Assembly: GCA_016630955.3 (NCBI GenBank)
Contig: CM049987.1
Span: 1,550,001-1,614,000 of the forward strand
Direction of reading: 5' to 3'
Length of the DNA stretch: 64,000 bases
Source: Didymella arachidicola
Lineage: Eukaryota > Ascomycota > Dothideomycetes > Pleosporales > Didymellaceae
Under the pieces are notes generated by a model. It was not told the origin of the DNA. It worked only from the letters and a program-made list of their open reading frames with translations, and ran no database searches. A program made the translations under genes and the position numbers. Shown here one piece after another: positions 44,545-54,418 of the stretch; position 1 is the first letter of the stretch, and each line of letters starts with the position of its first letter.

Positions 44545-44937
44545 GTGTCATTGTCAATACTTCGTACATTTTCAGTCTGCCTGTCGAGACACCACCACCA
44601 AGTTGTCACTGCTACAACACATAGCTCACTTGTAGCTTTTACTGCGGAACGTGATTGGGACCAGTTTTACGCTCAAGAGAATCTTGCGAAGAGCATAGCC
44701 ATCAAGGCAGGTGAATTACTTAAATGCTTCCAGTGGACCAAGGACGCTGAGCCAGATTGTGTACGAGAGGAGCTGGCAGACGTTTTGACATACTGTCACT
44801 TGCTCGCCATTCGCATCGGAGCCGACCCACACCAAATCTTGTTGGAAAAGTTTGGGGTCACCTGCAAGAAATATCCTGTTGGAAAGGTCTGTGGTGTGAG
44901 TACAAAAAATGACAAGCTTCGAGATAGCTCAACTTAG
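44545..44937 (+). pseudogene. MazG-like / dCTPase-type nucleotide pyrophosphohydrolase, bacterial type, inactive
   Basis: All-alpha NTP pyrophosphohydrolase of the bacterial MazG-like (COG1694) type. Homology runs from AFTAERDWDQFYAQENLAKS through LLKCFQW and EELADVLTYCHLLAIRIG to KKYPVGKVCG, nearly the whole domain, with no intron. The first helix reads IKAGELLK where the family has an E-x-G-E-L-x-E pattern, so a metal-binding Glu is now Lys (a G-to-A change would do this); the second metal motif EELAD is kept. There is no ATG: the frame opens at 44545 and the domain proper starts about 44615, so the start is lost or lies in an unidentified exon. The last 29 bp overlap the start of the helicase gene, as in a bacterial operon. 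Likely of bacterial origin. Confidence 0.8.
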
Positions 44938-46728
44938 CTTTTCCAAAGCTGAAGTCACCGCGTGGAAGTCCCGAGATGCAAAACATGGCAACTGACCGGT
45001 TGTTTACGTGCTTGACAACAAGAGCAAACCGGGAAAGAAGACATCGAATAGTGGTCTGAGAGACATGTACGTGGGAGAATCGCTCAATGCGGTGGGTCGA
45101 CTACGCCAACACCTCGAGTCACCAACAAAGCAGCATTTGATAAATGCTCGGATCGTCTTACATGAGAAGTTTAACAAGTTCGTTTGTCTGGATTTGGAGT
45201 CATATCTCATTAGAATGATGGCCGGTGACGGTGCCAACCAGATGCTCAACCGGAACAACGGAATCACAGACGCACAATATACCAGAGGGAAGCGTATCGT
45301 GCGGAATTCCAAACCATCTTCAATCGACTCAGGTCAGAAGGGGTCTTCACGAGGGGCGTATCTGAAATTGAGAACAGCGACTTGTTCAAGCTATCTCCTT
45401 ACAAAGCACTCACAAACGATCAAGCAACCTCAGTCGAAGAAATTTTAGGGAGGTTCTTTGCAGATCTATCCACCGGAAATACGAGTGCAATTGTAATTCA
45501 GGATGATCCGGGTACCGGCAAGACAGTCATAGCCATCTACCTCATCAAGCTGCTCATGGACATTGCGGCCTTGGATTCCCTCGAAGATCTAAACGGCGAC
45601 TCGCAATTCGCAGATTTCTTCACTATATCTAATCAGAGTCTCCTTCACGGCTGCAAGATTGGGCTGGTCGTTCCGCAGCAGAGCTTGAGAAGCACAATCA
45701 AAGACGTCTTCAGGAAGACACCTGGTCTCGACCCCAAAAGCGTCTTGACACCGTTTGAACTTGGAAATGCAGACTCGGTCTACGATTTACTCATAGTAGA
45801 CGAAACCCATCGATTGAATCAACGCGCCGGTCAGCCTTCCGGAGCACTTAATGGCGAATTCATCAAAATTATGAAAAAAGTATTTGGTAGCAACGATCTG
45901 AGCAAGACCCAGCTTGATTTGGTCATGGCAAAGAGCCGTCAATAAAATTTCCTCCTGGATGCAATGCAGAGTGTCCGCCCAGCAGACCTTCCCCAACATA
46001 TCCTTTCGAGTCTTGTCGCAGATACTCGAGCAACTGGCAAGCACTTCCAACTACGCACGCAAATGCGTGTCCAAGCAGGCTTAGACTACGTATCCTACAT
46101 ACGATGGATCCTTGATCCAAACCCCCTATCTGTCCCGCGAGCACGACTCAATCTCGGCACATACGACTTCCGCATGTTCAGCACAGTGAAGGACACGCAC
46201 ACCACAATTAAGCTGCGCAACGACCGAGACGGCCTCTCCCGCATAGTCGCCGGCTTTGCCTGGCCCTGGCAAAGCAAGAAGAAAAAAGACCTCTACGACA
46301 TCGAAATCGACGACGCAAAACTCCGCTGGAACACTACCACTACCGATTGAATATCCTCGCAAAACGCAGTCGAGGAAGTCGGTTCGGTGCACACGGTCCA
46401 AGGCTACGATTTAAACTACGTCGGCGTCATCATCGGCAGGGATCTAAGATTCGATCCCACCCGGAGACGACTATGTGTCGACCGCAAATCGTACCACGAT
46501 AAGAAGGGGATGCAGAATAACAGGGTGCTTGGTAGAGATACTTCGGATGAGGATTTGTTGCGGTTCATTACTCAGATTTACGCTGTGCTGATGACAAGGG
46601 GAATTCGAGGGACATATGTTTATGCCTGCGATCGGGGGTTGAGGGATTATCTGGCGGAGTTTATTCCTGGTAGTGGTGGGCGCCCTGGGAACTCTGCTCT
46701 TGAGAAAAGTAATTGTGTGGTGCGTTGA
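44909..46728 (+). pseudogene. GIY-YIG nuclease - DUF2075 (Schlafen group 3-like) helicase, bacterial type, degraded
   Basis: About 600-residue protein of COG3410 type. ATG at 44909, then TAWKSRDAKHGN, a TGA (44993-44995, where relatives have Trp), a GIY-YIG domain (VVYVL ... MYVGES, RLRQHL, Glu in LESYLIR, Asn in GANQMLN), a one-base frameshift near 45281, then the helicase: FKLSPYKALTNDQ, Walker A DDPGTGKT (relatives have GGPGTGKT), DETH box in LLIVDETHRLN, a TAA at 45943-45945, MRVQAGLDYVSYIRWIL, GLSRIVAGFAWPW, a TGA at 46348-46350 (again at a Trp position), and VGSVHTVQGYDLNYVGVIIG to FITQIYAVLMTRGIRGTYVY. After the frameshift all segments share one frame. Clearly one gene recently broken by point mutations. 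Family members are bacterial and often in defence-type neighbourhoods; its role here is inferred. Confidence 0.88.
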
Positions 46729-47428
46729 AGGGGTACTCGTGAGAAGCTGGGAATTCTGGAGTATGTCGATGAGGAAAGGTCTGGATGTCGAGAGAGATGC
46801 GGTGTTAAGGGGTTGGATTTGGCCAGATTCTGGTTTGAGGTAGTGAGTTTGTGTGGTATGGCAAATAGTTCTACAGGTGTGATTTCCGCGAGGGAAGTTC
46901 GGGAGCAGAGAGTAAGGCTGATATTGGTGATCATCACCGCGCTTTTGTTGACCCAGTTTCCCTCACTCCGGACGCCGTGACTCAAAAAGCAGCGAATGGG
47001 CTGAATGCACCTAGGTATACAGACCTCTCTGGAAATGCATGAAAGACATTGCGAAACGTCCAAGTCGAGAGCCTTGCTTTCTGCCAGCTAAGAAATAGCC
47101 TATCAGACTTGTATTGCGCCGCACTTTCAGCGTACTGCTCTAGTCAGCCATGCTGAAAGTAGGCATTGTTCTCTATAAATCACCATCATTACCCCATCCT
47201 ATATCGCAACTGTACCGCCTTTCTACTTTTTATAATATCATAAGCCAATTCTAACGTGTTTCTGAGGCTCTTTTCATATTTAGAAGTAAATCAGGGAGAA
47301 GTCACATCTAGTCAGCCGTCATTGTTCAGAGCCTAGAGGTTTAAGGATACATCGGCACTGTTATAACCCCCTAAAAGATATCCCTGTTGGAACGTCTAGT
47401 GTCTGGAAATTGTATGTCTCATACTTGG
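46729..47428. other. Intergenic, AT-rich, no gene seen
   Basis: AT-rich stretch after the DUF2075 relic; no recognised features. Confidence 0.4.
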
Positions 47429-47890
47429 TCAAATTACCATCAAAATGACAAATGACACTGCGCCCAGCGGGAGGATATTGCCACAGCTGAAGGTCTGGAT
47501 GCGCTGCTGTCGTTTCACATCACTGCATCTCCCAAGGACAGAGCACACACCACCTTTCACGGCAGGTTGTCGATCAGCAGACCAGCTATTGGCAGATCGC
47601 CCGCGGGTTAATTGCGCAAGCCCGTGCGACCCGAGACTCTCCAGAGTTGAAGGCACGGTCCCGACATGCTCGGCGTAGAGCTTGAAGCTAAGCTTACTGC
47701 ACGAGCCTGAGAATTTAATTTCCAGATAGCGCGATACTATGGGCGTGTCTGGAGTCCGGAACGGGCATATCTCACATGGTGGTGATGAAGAAGAAGAAGC
47801 AGGTGTGTTGATGCCGGACGAGGTGACGAGGGGAGCAGTGACGACAAAGACCGCCACAAGAAGTCTGTAAAGAACTAGCTGCCGAGACAT
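47429..47890 (-). CDS. Small secreted cysteine-containing protein (candidate effector)
   Basis: 153-aa single-exon frame. The N-terminus MSRQLVLYRLLVAVFVVTAP is a strong signal peptide with cleavage expected near residues 22-26. The mature part has a Ser-rich segment and six cysteines (PPCEIC, GSCSKL, VCSVLGRC, FSCG), an even number as in disulfide-bonded effectors. The last dozen residues (GAVSFVILMVI) are hydrophobic and might be a GPI signal, or might be intron read-through. A TATATAT box lies about 40 bp upstream (47930-47937) and a MITE begins 101 bp upstream. No family recognised. I think it is a real gene; the exact 3' end is unsure. Confidence 0.55.
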   Translation of the reverse strand: MSRQLVLYRLLVAVFVVTAPLVTSSGINTPASSSSSPPCEICPFRTPDTPIVSRYLEIKFSGSCSKLSFKLYAEHVGTVPSTLESLGSHGLAQLTRGRSANSWSADRQPAVKGGVCSVLGRCSDVKRQQRIQTFSCGNILPLGAVSFVILMVI

Positions 47891-47929
47891 AATCGCTGGA
47901 AAAATGTGCTAAGCCACCCGTAATCTGGC

Positions 47930-47937
47930 ATATATAT
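47930..47937 (-). promoter_or_regulatory. TATA box of secreted-protein gene
   Basis: ATATATA-type box 40-50 bp before the ATG at 47890, between the gene and the MITE. Confidence 0.5.
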
Positions 47938-48047
47938 GCCACACGTACGTCATGAGATATGGGCGGCCTTGGACTGGCTGCATTTGTATACACTACGGTA
48001 CCGACGCAGTGTTAAAAACACCGCCAACGTGGTTTTACACTGCACTT

Positions 48048-48092
48048 TTAGGTAAAATAGTGTATTTACACCGCATTCTTAGGTAAAATAGT
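48048..48092 (+). repeat. Subterminal direct repeats of the MITE
   Basis: TTAGGTAAAATAGT occurs at 48048-48061 and 48079-48092, each followed by a TATTTACACCG block; period 31 bp. Confidence 0.8.
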
Positions 48093-48149
48093 CTATTTAC
48101 ACCGTATATAGGTGAGTTCACACTAGAACTAATCATCTATAATAGTTTG

Positions 48150-48310
48150 TCATCAACCATTATCTATCTCCTATCCTATCGTCTATCTTATCGTCCATCT
48201 CCTATCTCATCGTCCATCATCCATCGTCAATCGTCCATCATCCATCTCCCATCGTCCATCTGATCGTCCATCTCCCATCTCATCATCCATTGTCCATCTC
48301 CCATTTTATT
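48150..48310 (+). repeat. Degenerate pyrimidine-rich CCATC/TCGTCCATC tandem
   Basis: About 160 bp of imperfect 7-10-bp units such as ATCGTCCATC and ATCTCCCATC inside the MITE; strand-biased T/C composition. Confidence 0.8.
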
Positions 48311-48521
48311 GTCTATATAGATAGCATAGATAGCATAGAGAGTATAGATAGTATAATAAAGTCTTAATTATATCCTTTATTTAGTATAAAACACACTGCA
48401 CTTTTATATAAAATATAGTGTAAAAAACACCCCTAATGCTGTGTAATCCGCGGGCTTTCTTCTGTGTATTTTACACCCCAAAAGCGCGGTGCTTTTTACA
48501 CCCCCTGGTTCCGTAGTGATA

Positions 48522-50869
48522 GTTAGATAGAAGTCACAGTCTGGTATTTGTCCTGCAGGGTATACATATGCCTAGTAGCCACTTAAAAGGCTGCCTGCAT
48601 TAATAAACCATGGCACAGCTCTTCTAGACATCGCTGTCTCAGGGTTAGGGTGGTTGAGCACATCTTTGCAAGCACCCATAATTGTTGACTGTCCAATTTC
48701 AAGAGCCAGAACAGCGCAGGTGTTGGGTTACTGCAGGAAAGAGAGCCAGACAGCTAGCTTTAAATAGTAGTACATGTTCTGATCGTATTTACCTAGTGAG
48801 CGTTTGGACCGATGACCTCGGGTGGCATCGACTTTGTCAACGGATGCTTCACGGTATACGGTACTTGCGTGCGGTTTAGCCCGTTCATGGCTTAACGCTT
48901 GTCATGCCACCTTGATTATGCTTTGATTATGTTTTGATTCTGTTTTCCGCTCCGATCTTGTGCAACCTCATACCAATCACTCACAGCTCTTTTCGTAACC
49001 TATTGCTTTCACAATGTCGACGAACAAAGCGAGATGCAATATCTCGATCTGAACCGTACAATACTCAATCCTTGTATGACAAAGTTTCAGGTCTACCCGC
49101 TCTACTTCTCAACCTGTTTCTAACCTTTCTAGCCCCAGATCGCCACTACTCGCATTTTTCTCCAGTTTAGGCCTGCTCGAACACTGAACGAACTAACGAG
49201 TCATTGTCGAACCTATCGCTGTAATTTCCCGCTCATTTTCATAAGCGAACACAACTGTAGTGAAGAGCTTGTACCGCCAGAACGTTGGCAAAACGCCTCT
49301 TCCAGACCTGCACGAGCCGGAGCAGGCTATTGTGTATAGAAAATCTCAATGAAGGCCTCTCTTCGCAAACTTCGCACTAATAGTTCAGCATGATGAACCA
49401 CGTTTTGATGCTGAGTCTATAGATCGCTGTCGCGATTGTTACTCAATCTGAGCATAAGTTATGGACGATGCCCAGATGCTGTAAAATCTGACTTTCTGCT
49501 CTGTGTACGAAGTCTTGAAGGAGTTGGATTGCCGTTATCCCTTGCACGCTCCATCGCGCTTGGTGCATTGCGTTCATCACTAGCTTACTTCCGCTGTTCA
49601 AGTTGTAGATCCCCACTTTGAGTTCCACCTCTTCCGTGAACACGTCCCGTCATAAGACCAGGCGTCCGGCCCTTCCCGTTTTTGACGCGCAAACCGGTCC
49701 TTGGCCCGGATCACCGCACATCTTCCAGATTTGTTACAGACTATCTTGTCTCTCGTGCGGACTCATGCAGGCCACAGCTTGAAACGGTGCTCTAACCTTG
49801 GACTGCAGGAGCTGTGACAGCGGCAGGAGCCGTGACGTACAGTACGGCTTAAGTACCCGCTTTCCACACCATGATACCACCTTCGAGCTGCTCTTCCTCG
49901 ATGCTGTGAACACGATCATCTAGATAAGTGTAGAGATGGGTCAATACTAGCAGATGACAAGTTGACGGAAGAGTTGCCTGCGTATTGAGACGCGTTGAAT
50001 GAGGACCAGCGATCGCGTGGCTGCACAGACCTGCACCTGGCATATGGCAGCGGACGCTAAGATGACGCCAACGGTCAAACGTTGGCCAGAGCCAAACCTT
50101 TGCTCACCGCTATGCATCCTGCCCGGTTTATGGTTTACCTTGGTCCTGTTTCGAGGGTGACAGCTGCACGGGCTGCTTGCGCCATCAACATTAGGCCTCC
50201 CTCGTAATCGACAGCTGATCCTACGACTCCATCCAGCGGGGTTCGAATAAATGCTGATCAGGAACGAAGTGCTCAGACCCCAGTTCAAACAGGGCAACAG
50301 CAACGTCACTGGCGACCATATCGTGTAGATGTCGAGCTCTCGTGCGGAATCTTATGGAATTGTTCACCCCATCAGTGAACGCTACTCTCCCTAGTCAACT
50401 GCCTATGGTATCATATCAAGGCCCTTCCGCCAAGGGGACGATGTATCATGACTGTTTGAAAACACGCGGCAGATTCATGTGTCAAAAGTTCTCAGGGTGC
50501 ATACATCCGTGCCGGCTACTTGTTACTCAAAGTCCACAGAGGCCTAGCGGAGCTCTCCGCCGGATCATCTTTCACAGATGCGCGGCAGCATCAACTTGAC
50601 GGAAAGCACAAGGAAGCATGTATGCGCGTAGGCTACGCTTAGCTCAGCTTTGACTGTTGACAAGACCACGAATGCCGTTACCCACTTGTCGACTCATGTC
50701 TCCAGTGGCGGCCTTGCAGCGCCTATCACAAGACCTTGGCCAGAAATGAAGAAGATGAGCACCTGAGAAATGGAGGACCACGGAACATATATCCAGTGCT
50801 TCAGCTCTATGTCTGATGTTTTCTTCACTTAGGAAACCACGATTGTCTGTCCATTTGTGCTTCACTGAC
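48522..50869. other. Long gene-poor interval
   Basis: 2.3 kb with no recognisable gene, RNA or repeat on either strand; short frames only. Confidence 0.4.
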
Positions 50870-52303
50870 ATGCCTGGGGGCCCACATCCTCCTCTGTCAG
50901 TCATTGCCTCATGACCGGCTCCCAACCACATCGATCCACAAGGGAGAGGAAGGGTGACGACTGTGATTGCAGCGGTTCTGTCACCGATCACTCTTTTCGT
51001 TATATTCGCAAGTTTATGGGTCCGATTCTATCTACAGCGCAGCGCTGGTATCGATGACTGGCTTATGATAGCCGCTCTTGTATGTATACCGTCTACCACA
51101 AAGAGCTGATTAGCTTACTTTAAATAGCCACTTTGCATTGAATTGGGTATCCTTGTTCCATACAGTAAGATTGATCTATATCTAGTCACTGTTCACCGCT
51201 GACATTTCATAGCTGCAGACGCCTATCACAGCGGGGTTCACATATGGGACTTCGATCTCATCTTGTTCACGATCCAAAGGAAACTCATCCTCTCCATAGA
51301 GGTTCTATTTGTCCTTGCTGTAGGGCTTGTCAAGGTCTCTATTCTTCTCTTCTTTCGTCGCCTCGGATCACGTGGTGTGTCCAAAACCTTTCGCATTATC
51401 ACCTGGGCTGCGATCGCTTTCCAAGTCGCATCGACAATTGCGTTTTTCGTCAGACCTTTCGCCGGATGCCGACCTCTGTCTGCTTACTGGGAGCAATCGA
51501 ATGTCGTCGAAATCATAAAAGGGACCAAGTTCAACTGCAACGACGAGGGCGCAGCCATAACTGCCGCAGGTGTTGTGTCTACAGTACAGGATGTAATTAC
51601 AGCTGTATTGCCCAACTTCATTTACTGGAAAGCCAAGATACCAATTCGTCAGAAAATAGCCTTGATGGCAATCTTCGCTACTGTCTACGGGGCCGCTGCG
51701 TTCGGAGCATTGCGCACCTACGCAATGTGGTATCTGTTCTATAGAACATACGACGTTTCCTGGCAGCTATGGGAGATCTGGAACTGGACGATTCTCGAGC
51801 TTCACATCGGCGTTATCTGCGCAAACTTACCTGCGCTCAAGGCCTTCGTCAAGGGTTACCTCGAACCCATCAAGTCAATCGCATCGAAACCCCGCGGACA
51901 ATCTTCGCAAGCCAAGTCGTCACAGGCAAAGTCATCACAAACAGGCAGCAAGGCGAGAAGCGACCCGTCAGAGAAGTCCAATAAATTTTGGAGAAATCCT
52001 TACGCAAACCATAGTTACTTCTCTCAGCCAACACAAGTGTCCCGAAAGTTCGAGGATGAACTGTTCGGATGTGAGGGTATAGATGAGTCTACCAAGCATG
52101 ACTCGATTCAAAGTGAGCAACGCTCTGAGAATGAGGATCTCGAACTAGGCTTGGTTCACCCTGCTACAACCCACCTAGCCCCATCGCCTCAGACGCAGCG
52201 AGGAAGCCTGCAAAGTGTAGGCATGGTGTCAGTATACATGTACGACCAGAACGAGGGTGACGCAACGAATGGAGAGATGAGGTACATGCGAGTTAGGATA
52301 TAG
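50870..52303 (+). pseudogene. Rhodopsin-domain (PTH11/SAT5-like) membrane protein with early stop
   Basis: Fungal seven-helix integral membrane protein of the Rhodopsin_fung family, related to Pth11-like receptors. Exons 50870-51079, 51128-51146 (19 bp) and 51213-52303. The frame starts MPGGPHPPLSVIAS, meets TGA at 50912-50914, then reads PAPNHIDPQGRGRVTTVIAA, where family members usually have a Trp before PAPN; a TGG-to-TGA change would explain the stop. Splices give MIAAL-PLCIEL-AADAYHSGVHIWDFDL, the family's extracellular loop. Helices follow (IEVLFVLAVGLVKVSILLFF, ITWAAIAFQVASTIAFFV). The tail is hydrophilic with SSQAK repeats. If translation starts elsewhere or an upstream exon skips the stop, the gene could be intact. 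Confidence 0.75.
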
Positions 52304-54418
52304 CATCACGGTTAAGACGAAGAATGAGTCAGAGATACCCTCATTTATGTAGCCTTACGAATTAAATTTGAGTTTGCACAAAAATTACTATGCAGAAAGA
52401 CTGGGTGCTCTGTCCACTGCTGTGTACATCTCAGCAGAACACCAATTGGCACTGAGTGCGCTTGGGCCGTTGGAGCATCGTCAAAACGCGAGGGTCTTCC
52501 TGTGATCTCGTCCTGTATAACACGGCACGTCTGTCAAGAAATGGAATTATACGGTGCCTTACGAGGGACAACTTTGTTGTTCTCTGTTGTGGGAACAACA
52601 CGATTCTCATTAAAGCAATAAACGCGTACGACGGAGAATACAACGAGACTTTCGAGAAACATCATTGATCAGCAACTCTGACTTGGATCAAAAACCTCGA
52701 GGGTATCAAGTTGACGGCTGACGCTCTTTTTACTGACACCACTTTCGCATCGAATATCGAGGAAGCTGAGCAGTCTTTCAGCCGAGGGTACGGTGAGTGC
52801 GCGATAACTTCCGCAAGAACACCCTTGGAACTGCCCCCCGGAACCCCTCTTTGCTGAAAAGGCTTGCCGATTCTCAAAATTCACGGTACAAGAGACTTTT
52901 GAAGTACTCCTGCGCGATATGGTCTGCCCGAACGAGCAAAAATCACCTCATCCACTCCTTCCTCGGTCTGATTCCGAAAGACTTCGAGTCCGTGCGTGGT
53001 CTCCGATTCGCCCTTTTCGATTGCTTTCCAGATAACCTCGTCTTAAACGTTGATGTCGAGCTTGCGGCTAGCTGCCTGGATATCCAGGAGCCCCAAATCT
53101 TGTTCCACGACAACAAGCTACTCAGCATGTGTCCCTTCAGCGGGAACATAGCTGATGGCTACCTTCCTGCAAAGGACATGTGGGACCCTGACAAGATGCA
53201 ACGGCTGCCTGAGTCTGGTGTGCGCTTCCAGAAAGTGACAATTCTGCGTGAGGGCTATAGTAATCGGTGTTCGCCGACCGTGCGGCGTTGGAGTTGGCTC
53301 ACTTCGTGACCCTGAAGTTCTGGGGAATAGAGGGACCGTCGTGTTGAGGTTAGGGCCTTCGGCGACAAGTTCGTGCATTGTTTGAAGACTTAAGTGCCCC
53401 GAAAGCGTCGCTCGTCGCTCTCGACATCAAGTAGCTGTCCTGGCTGGATCAGTTTGAAAGAACGTAAGACAAGCGCGCTGGAGACATCTCAGGGGCTCAC
53501 TAAGAAACATATCCATTATACGTTGGATCAGCCATCTTCACAACAAACTATGCCTGCTGCATCGCTTAGACCACACGCGACCGCCTTGCGGAAAAGCATC
53601 CTCTACGATGGCATGCCATTGCCTTGTATACAGGATTTTGGGACCAGATTGTTATAGCAGCCGCAGAGATATATCGTCATCGCTGGCCGACACGTGAACC
53701 GTACGCTCTCGAAAGTCCAATCAAGAGCCCGAAGCAACAGACAAGAAACGAAGTCTAGCAATGCGAAAGCTTGATTCATCTACGAAAATTGACCCTCGTG
53801 TAATAATGCAAGAAGACGATACTGCACATGATCATCACTAACTTTCCTGCGTTGAACAGACCCGTGGACTGAGTCGTAGAGGCTTAGTTGCGGCTGGGAA
53901 AAGGCAAGTGTTGAGCCAACAGCTGCATGTGCGGAACAATCCTCCGCCTCTAGGGATGTTGCGGGTGCAATCGCAAACGACAACGTCCTAAGAAGGTTGC
54001 CGCCAGTACATATACAGCTTCTTGGCGATGTAGCTGCGATCGTTATGCGGCGGAAACGTTGTCAGGCCGTCACTGGAGGTGGGGCTCTTACGCGGCCAAG
54101 CACACTAAGGGTTTATCAGATCAAATTTTGCAGCGGATCTGATAATCCAAGGGCGTGCAAGCCAATCGCATCTCCGGCTCACCACCCCGTACCGTCGAAC
54201 AACGGTGTGGACGGCAGGCCGGTAACAGAGCTGCCGAAACGTAATTTGTGGATTGATTGAGCGCGTGTTACCGATATCGGTAGAAAGCGGTCTGAACGAT
54301 GTTGCGCGATAAAACGCCGAGAAAACCCACCACTTAATCTTATCAGATCATCTCTCTTCATCTTTCTCGATTTCACCTTTACCCCTCAAGCCTTGTTATC
54401 AGATCAATCTTGCCTGTC
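52304..54418. other. Gene-poor interval with one unrecognised frame
   Basis: 2.1 kb. A 170-codon plus-strand frame (52797-53309) contains protein-like stretches such as LFDCFPDNLVLNVDVELA, but I recognise no family and its start has no support; possibly a decayed gene. The rest is blank to me up to the promoter of the next gene. Confidence 0.3.

Larger units (their letters stand above)
47991..48518. mobile_element. CACTA-type (EnSpm-like) MITE
   Basis: 528-bp non-autonomous element. Ends CACTACGGTACC and, inverted at the right, CACTACGGAACC, followed by similar GTGTTAAAAACACCGC / GTGTAAAAAGCACCGC. It is flanked by ATA direct repeats (47988-47990 and 48519-48521), the 3-bp duplication CACTA elements make. 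Subterminal 31-bp repeats (TTAGGTAAAATAGT at 48048 and 48079) lie near the left end. There is no coding capacity. The interior is a degenerate CCATC-type tandem (about 48150-48310) plus TAGATAGCATAGA repeats. The class call rests on ends and duplication; no transposase is present to confirm it. Confidence 0.78.

Noticed and set aside
48150..48310. CRISPR-like short repeats
   Set aside because: Units are degenerate, 7-10 bp, without spacers; a simple pyrimidine tandem inside a MITE.
52797..53309. 170-codon frame
   Set aside because: Some protein-like stretches but no recognised family, unclear start and no splice logic; noted only in the interval entry.
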